The translations under genes and the position numbers were made by a program. A stretch of DNA of 64,000 bases, taken from contig NZ_AUWQ01000031.1 in assembly GCF_000455205.1 (NCBI RefSeq), positions 1 to 64,000 on the forward strand, given 5' to 3'. The stretch is from Mycobacterium sp. UM_CSW (GTDB lineage: Bacteria; Actinomycetota; Actinomycetes; Mycobacteriales; Mycobacteriaceae). The notes under the pieces are model-generated. The model made no database searches, had not been told where the DNA came from, and worked only from the letters and a program-made list of their open reading frames with translations. Positions 47,733 through 56,334 of this stretch are shown one piece after another; position 1 is the stretch's first letter; the number at the start of each line of letters is the position of its first letter.

Positions 47733-48395
47733 ATGGCTGAAAATGAGCCCACCTCGGGTGGCGGGTCCGGCAACTACAGCAACAGCGCTATTACGGGAGT
47801 GGGCTCCGGAGGACCGCTTCCCCATTCCCGCGAGGAGCAAATACTCGCTGCCAAAATATCGCGGGCCATGTTGTCGGGTCCGCGCCACATCACCAGGGAT
47901 GCCACCGTTGCCGACATGGACGAACAAGGCAACCGCGTGGTGCTTCGCCAGGGAACCAACGACTGGGTGTGCTTCCCGGGTGATGAGAACAAAATCGGCG
48001 ATGTTCCCATGTGCGCCGATCCCAACGGTCTGCAGTGGATGGACGACCTCAAGGCCCGCAAGCCGGCACCGACCAATACCGCTCCCGGGATCATCTACAT
48101 GCTCTGCGGCGCAATGCAGCACAGCAACACCGATCCTTTCGACAAGACCAGTCCCGCCATTCCCATTGGCCCGCACTGGATGATCATCTGGCCCTACAAC
48201 GCGGCGCGCGACGGTCTGCCCAACACCGTGCGCGATGCGGGGGCCTGGGTGATGTTCGATGGAACGCCCTACGCCTATCTGCACATCTGCGGTACGCCCT
48301 GGGCCGGAAACGAGTACACCCCCGACCAGGTCCCCGTGTGGACGATGCGGTACAGCCCACCGGCCGAGCCGCCGGCGAATAACCCTCGCCCGTAA
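47733..48395 (+). CDS. conserved hypothetical protein
   Basis: 220 residues from the ATG at 47733 (MAENEPTSGGGSGNYSN). Gly/Ser-rich N terminus, then LHMGTA-free core with DWVCFPGDENKIGDVPMCAD and a second half HWMIIWPYNAARDGLP, then YAYLHICGTPWAGNEYTP. Cys and Trp are frequent, suggesting a compact domain, possibly metal-binding. No signal peptide. I do not recognise a family. The frame is open upstream to 47688. It precedes a convergent carboxylesterase gene. Confidence 0.7.
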   Translation: MAENEPTSGGGSGNYSNSAITGVGSGGPLPHSREEQILAAKISRAMLSGPRHITRDATVADMDEQGNRVVLRQGTNDWVCFPGDENKIGDVPMCADPNGLQWMDDLKARKPAPTNTAPGIIYMLCGAMQHSNTDPFDKTSPAIPIGPHWMIIWPYNAARDGLPNTVRDAGAWVMFDGTPYAYLHICGTPWAGNEYTPDQVPVWTMRYSPPAEPPANNPRP

Positions 48396-48428
48396 GGGTT
48401 TCCGTCCAGTGGCGTCCCGAGCGGTGTG

Positions 48429-49796
48429 TCAGATTTGAAGCGACGAGCTCCCTAGCCCGGCGATGCCGCCGTGTGCGAAGGCAGCCCAGTAACCGCGCGT
48501 CCTGCGAGCCACATCGGCGTCGATGGGATCGGGTTCGGGGCCAAGCATTGGCGCGTCGGCCCAGCACTCTGGAGAGCCGAAAAGCAGCGGCAGCTCGATG
48601 CAATGGCATGAGCGAAACGGCGCGCCTGGCGGTGACCAGTCCACGCGGAAAGTCGCTGCGGCACCGCCATGTGAAATCCAAGATCTGGCGAGTTCGAGCG
48701 CCGGCCGGCCGAATATCCGCCGGGTCACCACGTCGCCGAGCAGTCGAGCGGCGGCCCGACCCGGTGGGCCAAGGCGCTGGAGTCGTTGCCCTCGCGAGTC
48801 CATGGCGACGAACGCGTCCGCATCATTGCGGGCGTAGCCGACGAGCATCTCAATTCGGGCTGCCGCGTCGGCAAGTTTGCGACTTTCGTCGCGGGCGGAA
48901 GGTAGCGGGTCCATGCCATCGATCGGTGCGAACGGGAACCCGCCGACCAGTCCGAATCGCTGTGCCGTTGTCACAGCGGCGGTTTGAGCGTTGAGAAGCT
49001 GCTCGACGCTGGCCTCGCCCGGGGCCACACCGCCAAGCGCGCCGGTCACCGCTTCTCGCATTGCCGCCGTCATCGCCTCCCTGCCGCTTCGCACACCGAG
49101 CGGGGCACTTTGCAGGATGGCGCGGTGGAACAGACCCGTCGCTTCCTCACTGAGGATCAGTGACAACACCGAATCTCCGCCCGCCGACTGGCCGAAGATC
49201 GTCACTTGCGATGGGTCGCCGCCGAACGCCGCGATGTGCTGCTGGGTCCAACGCAACGCCATGATCTGATCCCGCAGCCCCAAGTTCTCTTCCCCGCCCG
49301 CGTTGGGGTTGAGGTATCCGAAGATGCCGAGCCGGTAGCTGACGGTGACGACGACGACGCGACCCTCCCCGGCCAGCGCATCGGGGTCGTACTTGGGCGC
49401 CTCCCCGCTGCCCGACATGTACGCCCCACCGTGGAACCACACCATCACCGGGAGTCCCTGAGCGCCGGAAGGCGCTGTGACGCTGAGTATCTGACATTGC
49501 TCGCTGACGGCGAGGCCCTCGACCACCGGGCCATTCACGAAATCCAAACGTGACGGCAACTGCGGACACACCGGACCGCGCCTCGTCGCATCGCGCACAT
49601 CGGTATGCCGTGGAGCGGGAACCGGCGCGGAGAATCGTTCGGCGGTCGCGTAGGGAATGCCGTGCGCCCTGATCAGAACGCCGTCATCGTCGACAAGTAG
49701 CGGACCGCAATCCGCGTCAAGGCGTCGTTGCGCCACCAGGTCACCGTACCGATCCGGGAAAAGCCGCATCCGAACCCCCGACGCAATGTCCGTCAT
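48429..49796 (-). CDS. type B carboxylesterase
   Basis: 455 residues. The oxyanion motif VWFHGGAYMSGSG, nucleophile IFGQSAGGDSVL and C-terminal His in CHCIELPLLFG match carboxylesterase/para-nitrobenzyl esterase proteins. LGLRDQIMALRW is the family signature EDCLYLN-substitute region. No signal peptide is evident, so a cytoplasmic esterase. Convergent with the gene ending at 48395 and divergent from the deazaflavin-type reductase gene. Confidence 0.9.
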   Translation of the reverse strand: MTDIASGVRMRLFPDRYGDLVAQRRLDADCGPLLVDDDGVLIRAHGIPYATAERFSAPVPAPRHTDVRDATRRGPVCPQLPSRLDFVNGPVVEGLAVSEQCQILSVTAPSGAQGLPVMVWFHGGAYMSGSGEAPKYDPDALAGEGRVVVVTVSYRLGIFGYLNPNAGGEENLGLRDQIMALRWTQQHIAAFGGDPSQVTIFGQSAGGDSVLSLILSEEATGLFHRAILQSAPLGVRSGREAMTAAMREAVTGALGGVAPGEASVEQLLNAQTAAVTTAQRFGLVGGFPFAPIDGMDPLPSARDESRKLADAAARIEMLVGYARNDADAFVAMDSRGQRLQRLGPPGRAAARLLGDVVTRRIFGRPALELARSWISHGGAAATFRVDWSPPGAPFRSCHCIELPLLFGSPECWADAPMLGPEPDPIDADVARRTRGYWAAFAHGGIAGLGSSSLQI

Positions 49797-49967
49797 GGAC
49801 CACTGCTCGCCGCGGCGTGGAATTTCCAGGGCCTTTGGTCAGTCTCTTCGACAACTGACCACAGAAGGTCTGACAGCGTGACGGCACATGGTTGCACGAT
49901 CGGCCTGGCAAAATCACTCATGGAGGCGCGTCGTGCGGCCTCGTTTCGTTTGCGGGAGGAGTCATCC

Positions 49968-50468
49968 ATGAGCGACGCCGATGCGGCATCAATCCGAGCG
50001 GCGCGCAGTGACTGGGTCAGCGAGCACCTCAAGGCGTACCTGACCTCCGGCGGCACGCGAGGCCACATCATGGATGTGAGTGCGGTCGGGGGACGCGAAC
50101 TGACCACGCACTGCTTGATCAAGGTCGTCGGTCGCAAATCGGGTAAGAGCTATATCAGACCGTTGATCTACGGCAACGTCGGCGGGGAGATCGTGATCGT
50201 CGCATCCAAGGGAGGCGCCGACACGCACCCGGAGTGGTACCTGAATGTCTTACAGAGCAACACGATTGGCGTTCAGATCGCCACCCAGGCATTCGAGGCC
50301 ACGTGGCGGGAGCCCGAAGGCGAGGAACGCCATGAGGTGTGGGCGTACATGGCGCACCTGTATCCGCCCTACCTCGCCTACCAGAAATCAACCAGTCGTC
50401 AGATCCCGCTGGTGATGTTGACACCCGTCCGTGCGATCGACGTCTTCTCCGCGGAGCACTCAGGCTAG
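49968..50468 (+). CDS. deazaflavin-dependent nitroreductase-family protein
   Basis: 166 residues from ATG with GGGAGGAG upstream (MSDADAASIRAARSD). HCLIKVVGRKSGKSYIRPL and VIVASKGGADTHPEWYLN are the F420-binding signature of the DDN/DUF385 family. It probably transfers hydride from reduced coenzyme F420 to an unknown acceptor. Divergent from the carboxylesterase gene. Confidence 0.9.
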   Translation: MSDADAASIRAARSDWVSEHLKAYLTSGGTRGHIMDVSAVGGRELTTHCLIKVVGRKSGKSYIRPLIYGNVGGEIVIVASKGGADTHPEWYLNVLQSNTIGVQIATQAFEATWREPEGEERHEVWAYMAHLYPPYLAYQKSTSRQIPLVMLTPVRAIDVFSAEHSG

Positions 50469-50515
50469 CGGGCGGTCGAGTCGGGCGGATGCCATTAAAC
50501 GTCGTCCGCGGAGCC

Positions 50516-50920
50516 CTAGTGCTGCGTCGAGCGCCCGGAGCGCGACCTCGCCGCCGTGCGCGGCCGCCTCGACGGCCGCGAGCCGGAGCGGCCCTTGGCT
50601 CCAGATCGCGACGCGACGCGCCGGGTCGACCCGCCGTCGGAGCGATGGGTCAGATAATGCACCCCCAAAAGTGTGCCGCCGACGGGCAATAACAGCGGCC
50701 ACTCCACCAGACCGACCGCACCGACCGCGGCCACCGTCAGTGCCGCCGCGGGAATGGACCGGCTTCCGGTGCTCAGGCCGCTTTGGACACCGCCGACCAC
50801 ACCCTGGACACCGCCGACCACTCCATTGACAGCCGCACCGCCGATCGCGCCGGCCGCCGCAACGCTGGCGTCGACCGTGCGACTGGCCGCATGCAGCGTT
50901 CCTCTCAAGACGTCCATCAT
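50516..50920 (-). CDS. small Gly/Ala-rich membrane protein with basic tail
   Basis: 134 residues from the ATG at 50920 (next ATG 50917). N-terminal GAIGGAAVNGVVGGVQGVVG repeat-like stretch, hydrophobic segment AVGAVGLVEWPLLLPVGGTLL, then a strongly basic tail (SRSGAKGRSGSRPSRRPRTA). GGAGGAG precedes the start. Recalls mycobacterial small proteins with GVVGG repeats; function unknown. Confidence 0.65.
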   Translation of the reverse strand: MMDVLRGTLHAASRTVDASVAAAGAIGGAAVNGVVGGVQGVVGGVQSGLSTGSRSIPAAALTVAAVGAVGLVEWPLLLPVGGTLLGVHYLTHRSDGGSTRRVASRSGAKGRSGSRPSRRPRTAARSRSGRSTQH

Positions 50921-51023
50921 TGCTCCTCCATCTGTCTCCAATTCAGCGGCCCTTCAACGGGATTCGGTGCTCGTATGGCGAGCACGATCTGCGGCTGCAC
51001 CCCTAGCGAGCGTTCCGGATTCG

Positions 51024-51245
51024 CTACGCTCCCGACGCCGACTTGGCCAGTTCTTCCCTGGCGCGGCGCTCTACCAGCAGTGGAACGAAATCGCGCAAGG
51101 TGCAGTGGCTAAACCGCCCATAGGTTTGCTCGACTACCTGCGCGACATGTGTGTGCGATAGTTGCGCGTACTTTTGGGCAAGACGACGCTGAACCGCCTC
51201 GATCTGTGCCCGCTCTTCTTGAGGCACACCCGCGACCCCATACAC
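51024..51245 (-). CDS. three-helix bundle dimerisation-domain protein
   Basis: 73 residues from GTG (MYGVAGVPQEERAQI). Helical pattern throughout: ALRRLAQKYAQ-like QRRLAQKYAQLSHTHVAQVV, EQTYGRFSHC, LRDFVPLLVERRARE. Matches the small actinobacterial family annotated as three-helix bundle dimerisation domain (DUF3562-like). Often encoded as isolated short genes. Role unknown. Confidence 0.65.
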   Translation of the reverse strand: MYGVAGVPQEERAQIEAVQRRLAQKYAQLSHTHVAQVVEQTYGRFSHCTLRDFVPLLVERRAREELAKSASGA

Positions 51246-51462
51246 CGAAAGATTTTAACCTGGTAGTCGCCACAAATAAACGCCGCGTTCACTCTCGGTT
51301 GCCGACGGCGAATTGGCGCGGGAGAGCGGATGCGGCTCACAGGCCGGAGAAACACCGCGCGTGCGGAAGGGCAAGGGCGCCAGGCGTTTCCGCGGGGTCA
51401 TTTTGCGAAGTTTTGTCGCCAGAAAGGCGGCGGGTTGCAAATGGGTGGGGGAAGATCGCTCG

Positions 51463-51732
51463 ATGGATAGGCGCCAGGTCGCTCAGGCTTCCGAGTTCGT
51501 CCGAGCCTTGCGCGTCCAGCTAGGCGAGATGACCAGCCAGCTATCTCGGATAGAACGGCTCAATCTGACGGCGAACAACAGCCGAGCGTGCGCACTGCGG
51601 GTCGAAGCGGCCAATCTGCGCCGCGACATCAAAGAAGCACAGTCTCTCGTCGATCGACTCGAACGTCGCTACCTCGAGCGACATGTCGGAAATAGAGTTC
51701 CGCGGGCTGCGCCGAGGCCCGTCAGGGGTTAA
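51463..51732 (+). CDS. small coiled-coil hypothetical protein
   Basis: 89 residues, MDRRQVAQASEFVRALRVQL. Heptad-like Leu/Ile spacing (LGEMTSQLSRIERLNL and LRRDIKEAQSLVDRLERRYL) predicts a helical hairpin or coiled coil, followed by a basic Pro-rich end. GGGGGAAG precedes the start. No similarity recognised. The 217 bases before it (51246-51462) show no other gene. Confidence 0.55.
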   Translation: MDRRQVAQASEFVRALRVQLGEMTSQLSRIERLNLTANNSRACALRVEAANLRRDIKEAQSLVDRLERRYLERHVGNRVPRAAPRPVRG

Positions 51733-51758
51733 GGGCCAAGCCGGACCGCTGGCGCCCC

Positions 51759-52145
51759 TTACGGGGTGCCCTGCCAATGTTTGGCAAGCGGGGTGCCGGA
51801 ATACTTTTCGAGCATTAGACGGGAGAAGGACAGCAACGCACTGCGCGGGCGGTGGTTCACCACGACCTGCCGCGTCTGTCCCGCCGCGTTGAAAGTGACC
51901 CAGACAATTACGTTGGTGCGCACGCCGCGGATCTCGCATGTGTAGTCCTCGACGAAGCCATAGTCGCCAGCGGGCCCGGCGAAGTTGAACTCCTGCTTGT
52001 CGTACACCTCGCGGGCGGTCACCACGATCGAGCGAACGTCTTCCGCGCCGTGGGCGGTGCCGTCCATTGCTGCGGCTTCCAGGGTGACGTCCTCGGCGAG
52101 GTTGTCCAGCCACACCGGGTAATAGGGCTTGCCCAGGTAGGTCAT
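51759..52145 (-). CDS. SnoaL-like / NTF2-fold protein
   Basis: 128 residues, ATG preceded by GAGGGAGA. WLDNLAEDVTLEAAAMDGTAHGAEDVRSIV followed by EDYTCEIRGVRTNVIVWVTF looks like a SnoaL-type cone fold in which residues lining the pocket vary; many such proteins are enzymes or binding proteins. Downstream of, and on the same strand as, the DUF732 gene order region. Confidence 0.6.
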   Translation of the reverse strand: MTYLGKPYYPVWLDNLAEDVTLEAAAMDGTAHGAEDVRSIVVTAREVYDKQEFNFAGPAGDYGFVEDYTCEIRGVRTNVIVWVTFNAAGQTRQVVVNHRPRSALLSFSRLMLEKYSGTPLAKHWQGTP

Positions 52146-52193
52146 GGTGCGTCTCCCTCGGGACCCGGTCAGCCGGCCGGACGCTGCGCTCGA

Positions 52194-52526
52194 TCAGTCA
52201 AACTTGCTCGAGTACTGCGGGCAGTAAACCCCCGTCGCCGCACCCATGATCTTGGCCAGCGAGGTGTCCTGCAACTGCGGGAGCCCCTGTTTCGCATCGG
52301 CGAAGGTCTGCTCGAACGTGAACCCGTGAGCCCAGTCGGTGCAAACGGCATGGCCGATTTGGACCATCGTCTGGTCCGAGCCGCTCGCCCAGGTGATTCC
52401 CTTGTCCTTCAGGGTCTGCAGGTAAGCGTCATCCGACGAATCGGCGTTCGCGATCGCGGCGGTGAAGACCGCGATACCTCCCAGAAAGGCGGCGAGCGGG
52501 GCGGTCAAGCGTGCGGTCTTCTTCAT
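52194..52526 (-). CDS. DUF732 secreted protein
   Basis: 110 residues, GAGGAG before the ATG. Signal peptide with KK then a hydrophobic core (AFLGGIAVFTAAIANA) and an ANA cleavage site. The mature part contains DAYLQTLKDKGITWAS and GHAVCTDWAHG with a second Cys in GVYCPQY, the two-cysteine helical DUF732 pattern common in mycobacteria. Exported; function unknown. Confidence 0.9.
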   Translation of the reverse strand: MKKTARLTAPLAAFLGGIAVFTAAIANADSSDDAYLQTLKDKGITWASGSDQTMVQIGHAVCTDWAHGFTFEQTFADAKQGLPQLQDTSLAKIMGAATGVYCPQYSSKFD

Positions 52527-52597
52527 TTGCTGGCTCCTCAGTCTGGGCGGCAGCAGTTAGATTATCCGGAACCTACCCGCTAGCAAATCGAAACGGA

Positions 52598-53134
52598 TCA
52601 AAGCCACCCGGTGCGCGCGGCGGCGACGGGTTCGGCGGGGGCTGGGGCCAGTTCGCCGTCGCGCACGCCGTCCAGCATTCGCTTGACCGCGGCCACGATC
52701 TCCGGGGCCGTCGCCGCGAGGCCGGCCAGATCGGCCTCGCTGACCTCACCCACGTCGACGCCGGCCCGCTCCAGCACGGCGGCCGGATCGGCCAGTTGGC
52801 CGGCCAGCCAGGACACCGGGTCGGCGGTGAGTTCGGGGACGAAGTTCCGGCGGCCCGGTTCCCAACCGTCGAAACGCGGATGGTGATGGGCCCGGTCGAG
52901 CGTGCCCGGCGGGCTCTCGGTGGACCCGAACAGGTCCACCCGCCACACCGGCCGGCTGAAGGCGATCGGAACGCCGGCGTAGATCGATCCCTGCGGCTCG
53001 CCCCGGTCGACGAGGCGCAGTTCGAGCCTGACTCCCCGTTCCGGCGTCTCCTGACCGGTGAGCGGGCGCGGGTCGACGAAGTACATGTCCCCGACGACGA
53101 CACCGAGGGTTTCGAATCCGAACGCTGCGAACAT
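52598..53134 (-). CDS. conserved hypothetical protein
   Basis: 178 residues from the ATG at 53134, chosen because GGAGG lies 6 bases upstream (a GTG at 53137 is too close). A beta-rich core (GVVVGDMYFVDPRP, LELRLVDRGEPQGSIYAG, AFSRPVWRVDLFGS) with HHHPRFDGWEPGRR is followed by helices and an Ala/Pro end. The HHHPRF and DLF segments hint at metal or ligand binding. No family recognised. Adjacent to, and on the same strand as, desA3 with 42 bases between. Confidence 0.7.
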   Translation of the reverse strand: MFAAFGFETLGVVVGDMYFVDPRPLTGQETPERGVRLELRLVDRGEPQGSIYAGVPIAFSRPVWRVDLFGSTESPPGTLDRAHHHPRFDGWEPGRRNFVPELTADPVSWLAGQLADPAAVLERAGVDVGEVSEADLAGLAATAPEIVAAVKRMLDGVRDGELAPAPAEPVAAARTGWL

Positions 53135-53176
53135 CACGTGCCTCCTAGTCCCGCATCGAGCCTAGGACGCGCGCCG

Positions 53177-54457
53177 TCAGGCGGCCAGGTCGTCCCTGCG
53201 GCCCTGCTTCGCTTCCTTCTTGGCGCGCCGCCAATCCCGCACGGTGGCGATCGCGGTCTTCAGGCCGCGCCGGCGTCCGGTCGCCGGGTCGGTGCCGGCG
53301 AAACCGGGCTCCAATTCGGCGAACATCCGCTCGCTGCGCGTCTCCGGCGCGTTGTCGGCGTCGTCGCGCAGGTACTTGTTCGGCAGCGACAGCTTGGCCA
53401 GCGTGCGCCACGTCTTGGCGTACTGCACCAGGAAAGAGCCCGTGGTGTAAGGCAAGTCGTACTTGTCGCACAGCGCGCGCACCCGGACAGAAATCTCGTG
53501 CAGCCGGTTGCTCGGCAGATCGGGATACAGGTGGTGCTCGATCTGGTGGCACAGGTTGCCGCTCATGAACCGCAGCGCGGGGCCGGCCTCGAAGTTGGCG
53601 CTACCCAGCATCTGGCGCAGGTACCACTGGCCCTTGGTCTCGCCGATCATGTCGGTCTTGGTGAATTTCTCTGCGCCGTCGGGGAAGTGGCCGCAGAAGA
53701 TCACGGCGTTCGCCCAGACGTTGCGGATGATGTTGGCGACCGCGTTGGCCGTCAGCGTGGACCGATAGGTCGCGCCGGGCGACAGCGCGGTCAGCGCCGG
53801 GAACGCGACGTAATCCTTGACGACCTGACGGCCGGCCTTGGCGAGAAACTCGTCGATGCGTTGCCGGGCGTCGTCGTTGTCCATCCGCTTCTTGACGATC
53901 TTGCCCAATTCCACGTGCTGCAGGCCGACGCCCCACTCGAAGAGCAGCGCCAGCATGGTGTTGTAGAACAGGTTCAAGACGTTGAAGCGCTTCCAGCGCT
54001 GATCCCGGGTGACGCGCAGCAAGCCGTAGCCGACGTCGTCGTCCATCCCGAGGATGTTGGTGTACTTGTGGTGCACGAAGTTGTGCGTGTAGCGCCAGTG
54101 CTTGGACGACCCGCTCATGTCCCACTCCCACGTCGAGGAGTGGATCTCCGGGTCGTTCATCCAGTCCCACTGGCCGTGCATGACGTTGTGGCCGATCTCC
54201 ATGTTCTCGACGATCTTGGCCACGCCCAAGGTCACGGTGCCGGCCCACCACGCCGAGCGGCGCGAACTGGCGGCCAGCAGCACGCGGCCGGCCACCTCCA
54301 GCGCACGCTGCGCGGCGATGGTGCGACGGATGTAGCGGGCGTCGCGCGCCCCTCGAGAGTCTTCGATGTCCTGGCGGATGGCATCCAGCTCAACGGCCAG
54401 GCTTTCGATGTCAGCGTCCGTCAGATGGGCGAATACGTCGACGTCTGTGATTGCCAC
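53177..54457 (-). CDS. desA3: stearoyl-CoA delta-9 desaturase DesA3
   Basis: 426 residues. The three His boxes of membrane acyl-CoA desaturases are present: GHNVMHG, HNFVHHK and QIEHHLYP, giving the di-iron site. DesA3 (Rv3229c) inserts the 9,10 double bond of oleoyl-CoA at the membrane, using electrons from the reductase encoded just upstream. Palindromic sites lie 50 bases before its start, separate from those before the reductase gene. Confidence 0.95.
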   Translation of the reverse strand: MAITDVDVFAHLTDADIESLAVELDAIRQDIEDSRGARDARYIRRTIAAQRALEVAGRVLLAASSRRSAWWAGTVTLGVAKIVENMEIGHNVMHGQWDWMNDPEIHSSTWEWDMSGSSKHWRYTHNFVHHKYTNILGMDDDVGYGLLRVTRDQRWKRFNVLNLFYNTMLALLFEWGVGLQHVELGKIVKKRMDNDDARQRIDEFLAKAGRQVVKDYVAFPALTALSPGATYRSTLTANAVANIIRNVWANAVIFCGHFPDGAEKFTKTDMIGETKGQWYLRQMLGSANFEAGPALRFMSGNLCHQIEHHLYPDLPSNRLHEISVRVRALCDKYDLPYTTGSFLVQYAKTWRTLAKLSLPNKYLRDDADNAPETRSERMFAELEPGFAGTDPATGRRRGLKTAIATVRDWRRAKKEAKQGRRDDLAA

Positions 54458-54495
54458 TCGTCGTCATCTCCCTACGGTCGTGTCGTCGGTGCAAT

Positions 54496-54531
54496 ACCTA
54501 CGCTATCGTAACCTACGAATCCGTAGGTTAC
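54496..54531 (-). promoter_or_regulatory. operator-like array upstream of desA3
   Basis: ACCTACG at 54496-54502 and again at 54511-54517 (15-base period). The second forms a perfect 10-bp dyad GTAACCTACG/CGTAGGTTAC (54508-54517 and 54522-54531). The same arrangement stands before the reductase gene at 55763-55793. Repressor unknown. Confidence 0.8.
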
Positions 54532-54544
54532 CTGTGAGTAATCT

Positions 54545-55759
54545 TTAAATGTCGAGCACGCAATCGCCGGACGCGGCCGACACACAGGTCTGAATCCGGG
54601 TTCCGGGCTCGTGTTCGGCGCCGGTTCGCAGATCGCGGACGTGCCCGTCCACCAGGCTTACCACGCAGGACTGGCAGATACCCATCCGGCAGCCGAAGGG
54701 CATCTGCACACCCGCCCCCTCGCCGGCATCCATCAACGGCGTCGCTCCGTCGGCCGCGACGGCGCGCCCGCTGCGCGCGAACGTCACCGTGCCGCCGGCT
54801 CCGGCAGGCGCGGCCTTGGACACGGCGAACCGCTCCAGGTGCAGCCGGTCGCCGATGCCCGCCGCCGACCACACCTTCTGCGCTTGGTTGAGCATGCCCT
54901 CCGGCCCGCAGGCCCAGGTCTGCCGCTCACGCCAGTCCGCGACCTGTTGATCCAGGGCGGCCAGGTCGAGCCGGCCCTGCTTGCGGGTCTCTCGCACCTG
55001 CAAGCGGTAGCCCGGCTGGTTGGCGGCCAGCGCGCCCAGCTCGGCGCGGAACATCACGTCGGATTCGGTGGGCGCCGAATGCAAATGCGTGACGTCACCA
55101 ATCTGGTTGCGGCGCACCAACGTTCGCAGCATCGACATCACCGGCGTTATCCCGGAACCGGCGGTCAGGAACAGGATCGACGACGGCGCCGGGTCCGGCA
55201 GGACGAAGTTGCCCTGGGGCGCGGCCAGCCGCACGATGGTCCCGGGCTCGACGCCGGCCACCAGGTGGGTGGACAGGAAACCCTCGGGCATCGCCTTGAC
55301 GGTGATGGTCACCGTGCGGGGCGAGCCGCTGGTCTCGGCCGGGCTCGAGGTCAGCGAATACGACCGCCACCGCCAGCGCCCGTCGACGAGCAGCCCGATC
55401 CCGATGTACTGGCCGGGCTGATAGTCGAAGCTGAAGCCCCAGCCCGGTTTGATCACCAGGGTCGCGGAATCCTCGGTCTCGCGGCGGACCTCGAGGACGC
55501 GGCCCCGCAGTTCCCGCGCGGACCACAGCGGGTTGGCCAGATGCAGGTAGTCATCGGGCAAAAGCGGCGTCGTGATCCGCGCGGCGAGCTTGCGTAGCGC
55601 GTGCCAGCCGGGGTGCCGCTCGGCGCCGGCCACAACGGGTCGCTTGGTGTCGACGACGTTGCCCCTGATCGATGGGTTACGTCTGCCCAGCGGAAGCTCC
55701 TGCTCACTAGCCGGCGTCTGGCTTACGCCCAACATTGTCGCCGATTCTGTGCGCTCCAC
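54545..55759 (-). CDS. DesA3 partner reductase (FAD/NAD(P)H, 2Fe-2S ferredoxin)
   Basis: 404 residues from GTG at 55759; an ATG at 55735 ([12 protein letters not shown]) gives 396 and leaves more room from the operator. FAD site [16 protein letters not shown](P) site [16 protein letters not shown], ferredoxin domain [20 protein letters not shown] and late Cys (TCVS). It passes NADPH electrons to DesA3; H37Rv homologue is Rv3230c. Confidence 0.92.
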   Translation of the reverse strand: MERTESATMLGVSQTPASEQELPLGRRNPSIRGNVVDTKRPVVAGAERHPGWHALRKLAARITTPLLPDDYLHLANPLWSARELRGRVLEVRRETEDSATLVIKPGWGFSFDYQPGQYIGIGLLVDGRWRWRSYSLTSSPAETSGSPRTVTITVKAMPEGFLSTHLVAGVEPGTIVRLAAPQGNFVLPDPAPSSILFLTAGSGITPVMSMLRTLVRRNQIGDVTHLHSAPTESDVMFRAELGALAANQPGYRLQVRETRKQGRLDLAALDQQVADWRERQTWACGPEGMLNQAQKVWSAAGIGDRLHLERFAVSKAAPAGAGGTVTFARSGRAVAADGATPLMDAGEGAGVQMPFGCRMGICQSCVVSLVDGHVRDLRTGAEHEPGTRIQTCVSAASGDCVLDI

Positions 55760-55762
55760 GAA

Positions 55763-55793
55763 ACCTACGGTAGCGTAACCTACGGTGTCGTAG
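55763..55793 (-). promoter_or_regulatory. operator-like array upstream of the reductase gene
   Basis: ACCTACG at 55763-55769 and 55778-55784, then CGTAG at 55789-55793. The spacing (15, then 11) equals that at 54496-54531. The palindrome is less perfect (CGTAGCT instead of CGTAGGT). Confidence 0.75.
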
Positions 55794-55821
55794 CTAGTCG
55801 GAATCCGTCACATTCGGCGCG

Positions 55822-56334
55822 TCAGAGCAGGTCAAGCAGGAACGGCAACTCCTGGTTCGCATACCAGGCCAGGTCGTGGTCCAGCGCGTCGCCGACGATC
55901 AGCTCGGCGTCCTCGTCGCCCAGGTCGGCGGCGTCGATGATCTCGATGGCCCGGATGACGTCCGGCTCGGCGGCGGCGTTGTCGACGTAGGCGGCGACGA
56001 CCTGGTCGAGCGTGACGGGGGCGCCGAGGCGCACGACGGCGTCGTCGAGGTCGGGACGGAACTTGGCCTCCTCGACCTCGGCGGCCAACACCGCCCGCCG
56101 GGGCGGCAGGCCGGTGTCGGCTCCCCCGGCGTCCTGGGCCGCGAGCAGTCGCAGCGACGCCAGCGCCGCCTCGCGCAGCGCCACGTCGGCGAGCTCGTCG
56201 TCGTCGCCCTCGGCGTAGGCCTCGCGCAACGTCGGCGTCACCGCGAACGCGGTGCCGTTGACCGGCCAGACGGAGCCCTCGGCGACGAGCCGCTGCAACA
56301 TCTCCAGGGTGGCCGGGATGTAGACCTGGATCAT
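55822..56334 (-). CDS. DUF6912 family protein
   Basis: 170 residues (MIQVYIPATLEMLQRLV). Alternating helices with an acidic character (EGDDDELADV, DLGDEDAELIVGD); no transmembrane segment or catalytic motif. Homologue of Rv3231c. Its ATG overlaps the ppk2 stop by one base (TGATG), so it is coupled to ppk2. Confidence 0.85.
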   Translation of the reverse strand: MIQVYIPATLEMLQRLVAEGSVWPVNGTAFAVTPTLREAYAEGDDDELADVALREAALASLRLLAAQDAGGADTGLPPRRAVLAAEVEEAKFRPDLDDAVVRLGAPVTLDQVVAAYVDNAAAEPDVIRAIEIIDAADLGDEDAELIVGDALDHDLAWYANQELPFLLDLL

